From the NCBI GenBank assembly GCA_038062935.1, contig JBBTWG010000014.1:1-17427 (forward strand): DNA of 17,427 nucleotides. The letters are read 5' to 3'. The translations under genes and the position numbers were made by a program. Shown piece after piece: positions 15,206 to 17,427 of the stretch. Within the stretch, counting starts at the first letter, position 1; each line of letters begins with the position of its first letter. The notes under the pieces were generated by a model, which worked only from the letters and a program-made list of their open reading frames with translations, was not told the DNA's origin and searched no databases. Origin of the DNA: JBBTWG01 sp038062935. Lineage in GTDB: Bacteria; Patescibacteriota; Gracilibacteria; UBA1369; UBA12463.

Positions 15206-15996
15206 AAAAATTTCTCGCATCAGTACAAATCGGTATCGCTGACGGACTCGAATATCGGTTCCAATTGCTCTACTGGCTCACCATCAACATGGTTCCGATT
15301 ATCTTGATGATTGCTTTGTGGAGCGCCATTTACGCAGAGAAAACAATCTTCGGACAGTACACACTTCCGATGATGATCACCTACTACGTCATCACCAAAC
15401 TTTTCAATCGACTCACGACGACATACAGCGAGGAGCGCATCGCAAAAGACATCAAAGATGGAAACCTGAGCCAATTTCTGACACGCCCCATCAACTACGC
15501 CGTCCTCAAATTCGGTGAAAGAATGGGAATCCGCATCGTGAACGCAGCGCTCTACATTCCAGCGTACGGTCTCGTTTTCTACCTTCTCAGAAACACCATC
15601 GTCGCCCCAGCAAGCGCAGGAGCGCTCGGCGTCATCACAATAATCCTCGCCATCAATATTTTCAGCCACTTCCTCCTCGCCAGAATTCTCGGCTCCGCCG
15701 CATTTTTCATGCTCGAAACCCGCGCACTTTTCGGACTGAAAGAAAACATCATCACACTCATTTCCGGCTATATGTTTCCACTCTTCCTCTTCCCCGAATT
15801 ACTCCAAAAATTCCTCATGCTCACACCATTTCCGTACTATTATTATTTCCCCATGCAAGTCTATTTCGGCCTCCTTTCCAAAACAGAAATTCTCCAAGGA
15901 ATCGCGATACAAACCTTCTGGATGTTCGCCCTCTTCTTCATCGGAGAAGCAGTCTGGAAAAAAGGCCTAAAAAAATACGAAGCCGTCGGCGCCTAG
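15202..15996 (+). CDS. ABC-2 type transporter permease (DUF990/COG4587-COG3694-like), first subunit
   Basis: This is a membrane subunit of an uncharacterised ABC-2 type export system, 264 residues with about six hydrophobic segments (near 22-43, 54-70, 105-128, 138-165, 178-200 and 228-252). The conserved cytoplasmic DIKDGNLSQFLTRPIN block (83-98) is typical of the family, and the same pattern (EGKLDILLTKPV) occurs in the next permease. The start overlaps livF by 4 bp, so it is translationally coupled to the importer genes. The order permease-permease-ATPase differs from the ATPase-first order often seen for this trio. Substrate is unknown; related systems export small molecules or envelope components. 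It ends in TAG. Confidence 0.85.
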   Translation: MKKFLASVQIGIADGLEYRFQLLYWLTINMVPIILMIALWSAIYAEKTIFGQYTLPMMITYYVITKLFNRLTTTYSEERIAKDIKDGNLSQFLTRPINYAVLKFGERMGIRIVNAALYIPAYGLVFYLLRNTIVAPASAGALGVITIILAINIFSHFLLARILGSAAFFMLETRALFGLKENIITLISGYMFPLFLFPELLQKFLMLTPFPYYYYFPMQVYFGLLSKTEILQGIAIQTFWMFALFFIGEAVWKKGLKKYEAVGA

Positions 15997-15999
15997 AGG

Positions 16000-16071
16000 A
16001 ACATGTGACATTTGACGTGTGACCTGTGACTTCCTAAATCCTCAATCCTACATCCTAAATCCTAAATCCTC
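16000..16071 (+). repeat. repeat leader copy 2 (TGTGAC motifs plus TCCTAAA heptamers) upstream of the second permease
   Basis: This 72 nt element starts 3 nt after the first permease's stop and ends directly before the GTG at 16072. It repeats the TGTGAC/TTGACG block of copy 1. It is followed by five consecutive 7 nt units beginning TCCT (16032, 16039, 16046, 16053, 16060) and a partial sixth (16067). Three of the units are exactly TCCTAAA. Confidence 0.87.
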
Positions 16072-16128
16072 GTGCGTTACCTCAAACTCTACTGGTCCTT
16101 CGTTAAAAACTCGATCGCACGCTAGCTC
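16072..16128 (+). other. conserved-looking N-terminal segment of the second permease, cut off by an in-frame TAG
   Basis: From a GTG at 16072, placed exactly where the repeat leader ends, 17 codons read VRYLKLYWSFVKNSIAR. They are followed by TAG (16123-16125), CTC and then the ATG at 16129, all in one frame. The peptide fits the amphipathic N-terminus usual for ABC-2 permeases of this type. A single change from GAG to TAG (Glu to stop) would explain it. TAG ends livK and the first permease, so general recoding of TAG is unlikely. Confidence 0.7.
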
Positions 16129-16854
16129 ATGTTCCGTACGCATTTCTTCCTGTCGTTCACCGCGCACTTCCTGTGGTTTCTCATGTTCATCCTTTTCTAC
16201 ACCATCCTCTACAAAAACATCAACACGATTAACGGCTGGAGCTACGACCAAAGTCTCCTACTCCTCAGCGTTTTCTTCCTCATCGACACGACCGGATTCA
16301 CCGTCTTCATCAAAAATTTTTCGACATTTCCGGAATATATTTCTGAAGGAAAACTTGACATCCTCCTCACGAAACCGGTCGACAGCCAATTCATGATTTG
16401 CACGAGATACTTCTCTCTCATCTCACTTTTCTCACTCGGTCCAGCGCTTTTTCTCTTCATTCATCAGATTATCAAAATGGATCTCGCGCTCACTCCCCTC
16501 TCGATTGCACTCTTCTGCATCTTCTTCCTCGCGTCGCTCATCATCTACGCCTCGATATGGTTCATCACGAACATCATTCTCTTCTGGGTCATCAAAGTCG
16601 AAATGATCCACGAATTTTTCGTCATGTTTTTCAGATTCATGCAATTTCCGCCAGATATTTTCGGCGGCTCTCTGCGAATATTTTTCATCGGAATTATGCC
16701 AGTGCTTTTCACGATCTCCGTCCCCACCCAAGCACTTCAAGGAATTTTCGAGCCAACGTCAATCATCGCCCTCGTCGTCGCAGCCGTGATAAGCTTGATT
16801 TTGAGCCGAATACTCTGGAAAATAGGACTCAAAAAATACCAAAGCGCAGCATGA
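16129..16854 (+). CDS. ABC-2 type transporter permease (DUF990/COG4587-COG3694-like), second subunit, N-terminally interrupted
   Basis: This is the second membrane subunit of the ABC-2 export system, 241 residues from the ATG at 16129 with about six hydrophobic segments. The family block FPEYISEGKLDILLTKPVDS (65-84) matches the equivalent block of the first permease. The original gene most likely began at GTG 16072. An amber codon at 16123 removes that start, and the ATG one codon later gives a product lacking about 19 N-terminal residues but keeping all membrane helices. It could be functional through re-initiation, made at low level by read-through, or a recent pseudogene. Its stop overlaps the ATPase start by 4 bp, and termination at the amber codon could reduce expression of that downstream gene. 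Confidence 0.8.
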   Translation: MFRTHFFLSFTAHFLWFLMFILFYTILYKNINTINGWSYDQSLLLLSVFFLIDTTGFTVFIKNFSTFPEYISEGKLDILLTKPVDSQFMICTRYFSLISLFSLGPALFLFIHQIIKMDLALTPLSIALFCIFFLASLIIYASIWFITNIILFWVIKVEMIHEFFVMFFRFMQFPPDIFGGSLRIFFIGIMPVLFTISVPTQALQGIFEPTSIIALVVAAVISLILSRILWKIGLKKYQSAA

Positions 16855-17427
16855 TCATCTCCGTCAAAAATCTCAAAAAATCCTACGAATACTCCGAAAA
16901 AGGAGCAGGTGTGATGAACGCCATGAGAAATCTTTTCAACCGGGAAAAACTCTACGTAGAAGCCGTCAAAGGCATCTCTTTCGAAATCGACGAAGGCGAA
17001 TTTGTGGGATTCATCGGCAAAAACGGCGCCGGCAAAACCACGACACTCAAAATGCTCTCAGGAATTTTAACCCCTGCATCCGGAGAAGTTCGCGTCCTCG
17101 GTCACATTCCTTTTCACCGAGAAGCGAAACTCCAAAAACAATTCGCCCTCGTCATGGGCCAAAAAAACCAGCTCTGGTGGGATCTCCCCGCCATTGAAAG
17201 TTTCATTCTCAACAAAGCAATCTACGAAATTCCCGAAAAAGAATTCCAAGAAAATTTAGAAGAAATGAGCGAACTCCTGGACATAAAAGACATATTAAAC
17301 ATCCAAGTCCGCCAACTCTCTCTCGGCGAAAGAATGAAATGCGAACTCGTCGCAGCCCTCCTCCACAGCCCAAAAATCCTCTTCCTCGACGAACCCACCA
17401 TCGGCCTCGACGTCGTCTCCCAGAAAA
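16851..17427 (+). CDS. ABC transporter ATP-binding protein (COG4586-like), 3'-truncated by the window edge
   Basis: This is the cytoplasmic ATPase of the ABC-2 export system; 192 codons are visible and no stop is reached. Family proteins are usually about 320-340 residues. It has a longer than usual N-terminal region (10-40) before the core, as in COG4586. It also has Walker A GKNGAGKT (56-63), Q-loop in VMGQKNQLWWDLP (101-113), ABC signature variant LSLGE (156-160) and Walker B ILFLDE (176-181) followed by PTIGLD. The MGQKNQLWWDLP and RQLSLGERMKCELVAALLH (154-172) stretches are characteristic of this subfamily, which pairs with two DUF990-type permeases, exactly as here. The ATG overlaps the permease stop by 4 bp. 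Confidence 0.9.
   Translation, partial: MIISVKNLKKSYEYSEKGAGVMNAMRNLFNREKLYVEAVKGISFEIDEGEFVGFIGKNGAGKTTTLKMLSGILTPASGEVRVLGHIPFHREAKLQKQFALVMGQKNQLWWDLPAIESFILNKAIYEIPEKEFQENLEEMSELLDIKDILNIQVRQLSLGERMKCELVAALLHSPKILFLDEPTIGLDVVSQK

Noticed and set aside
16032..16071. Heptamer array as a CRISPR or telomere-like element
   Set aside because: Units are 7 nt with no spacers, only about five copies, and they sit directly before a start codon, so neither a CRISPR array nor a chromosome end is supported.
16123..16125. TAG as a recoded sense codon
   Set aside because: TAG terminates livK at 11800 and the first permease at 15996 in this window, so general TAG recoding is not supported; only local read-through remains possible.
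16019..16396. Frame starting in the repeat leader and running across the second permease
   Set aside because: It is Ser/Thr/Arg-rich without hydrophobic pattern, whereas the frame from 16129 encodes recognisable membrane helices and the family loop motif.

Overview
The window is 17.4 kb of densely packed bacterial DNA, moderately AT-rich, with genes abutting or overlapping by 4 bp and no tRNA, rRNA, insertion sequence or CRISPR array that I can see. Features that point to a Candidate Phyla Radiation (Patescibacteria, perhaps Peregrinibacteria-like) or another small monoderm genome are: a VirB4-like ATPase without partner genes, lysine/glutamate-rich tails on ordinary proteins (GyrA, L31, LivK), a lipid-anchored solute-binding protein, a surface protein held by one C-terminal membrane helix, and start codons that follow pyrimidine-rich leaders instead of Shine-Dalgarno sites. 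This placement is inference. TGA and TAG both end intact genes here, so the window does not use the recoded TGA of Gracilibacteria/Absconditabacteria.

Layout. Positions 1-1224 hold an S41 carboxy-terminal processing protease that probably runs off the left edge. A Ca2+/Na+ antiporter (1260-2216) with a visibly different composition follows. On the minus strand are a VirB4-like ATPase (2222-4312) and a stand-alone receiver-domain protein (4393-4857), each with a readable promoter. From about 5.0 kb all genes are on the plus strand: gyrA, a thrombospondin-type-3-repeat/PKD surface protein, rpmE with an intrinsic terminator, and aroC, which may be leaderless.

From 10.5 kb to the right edge is a transport block. 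livK (lipoprotein binding protein) is followed by an intrinsic terminator, then livH-livM-livG-livF, a complete branched-chain/polar amino acid ABC importer. livF overlaps the first gene of a second ABC system: two ABC-2 (DUF990-type) permeases and a COG4586-like ATPase that is cut by the right edge. The second permease has an in-frame amber codon 17 codons into its likely original reading frame, with an ATG one codon further on.

The most unusual non-coding structure is a pair of related leaders of about 72-74 nt (14424-14497 and 16000-16071). Each has TGTGAC repeats followed by tandem TCCTAAN heptamers, and each ends directly at a start codon, of livF and of the interrupted permease. I see no defence system or other clearly new multi-gene machine. 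The strongest leads are the paired repeat leaders, the amber-interrupted permease and the orphan VirB4-like ATPase.
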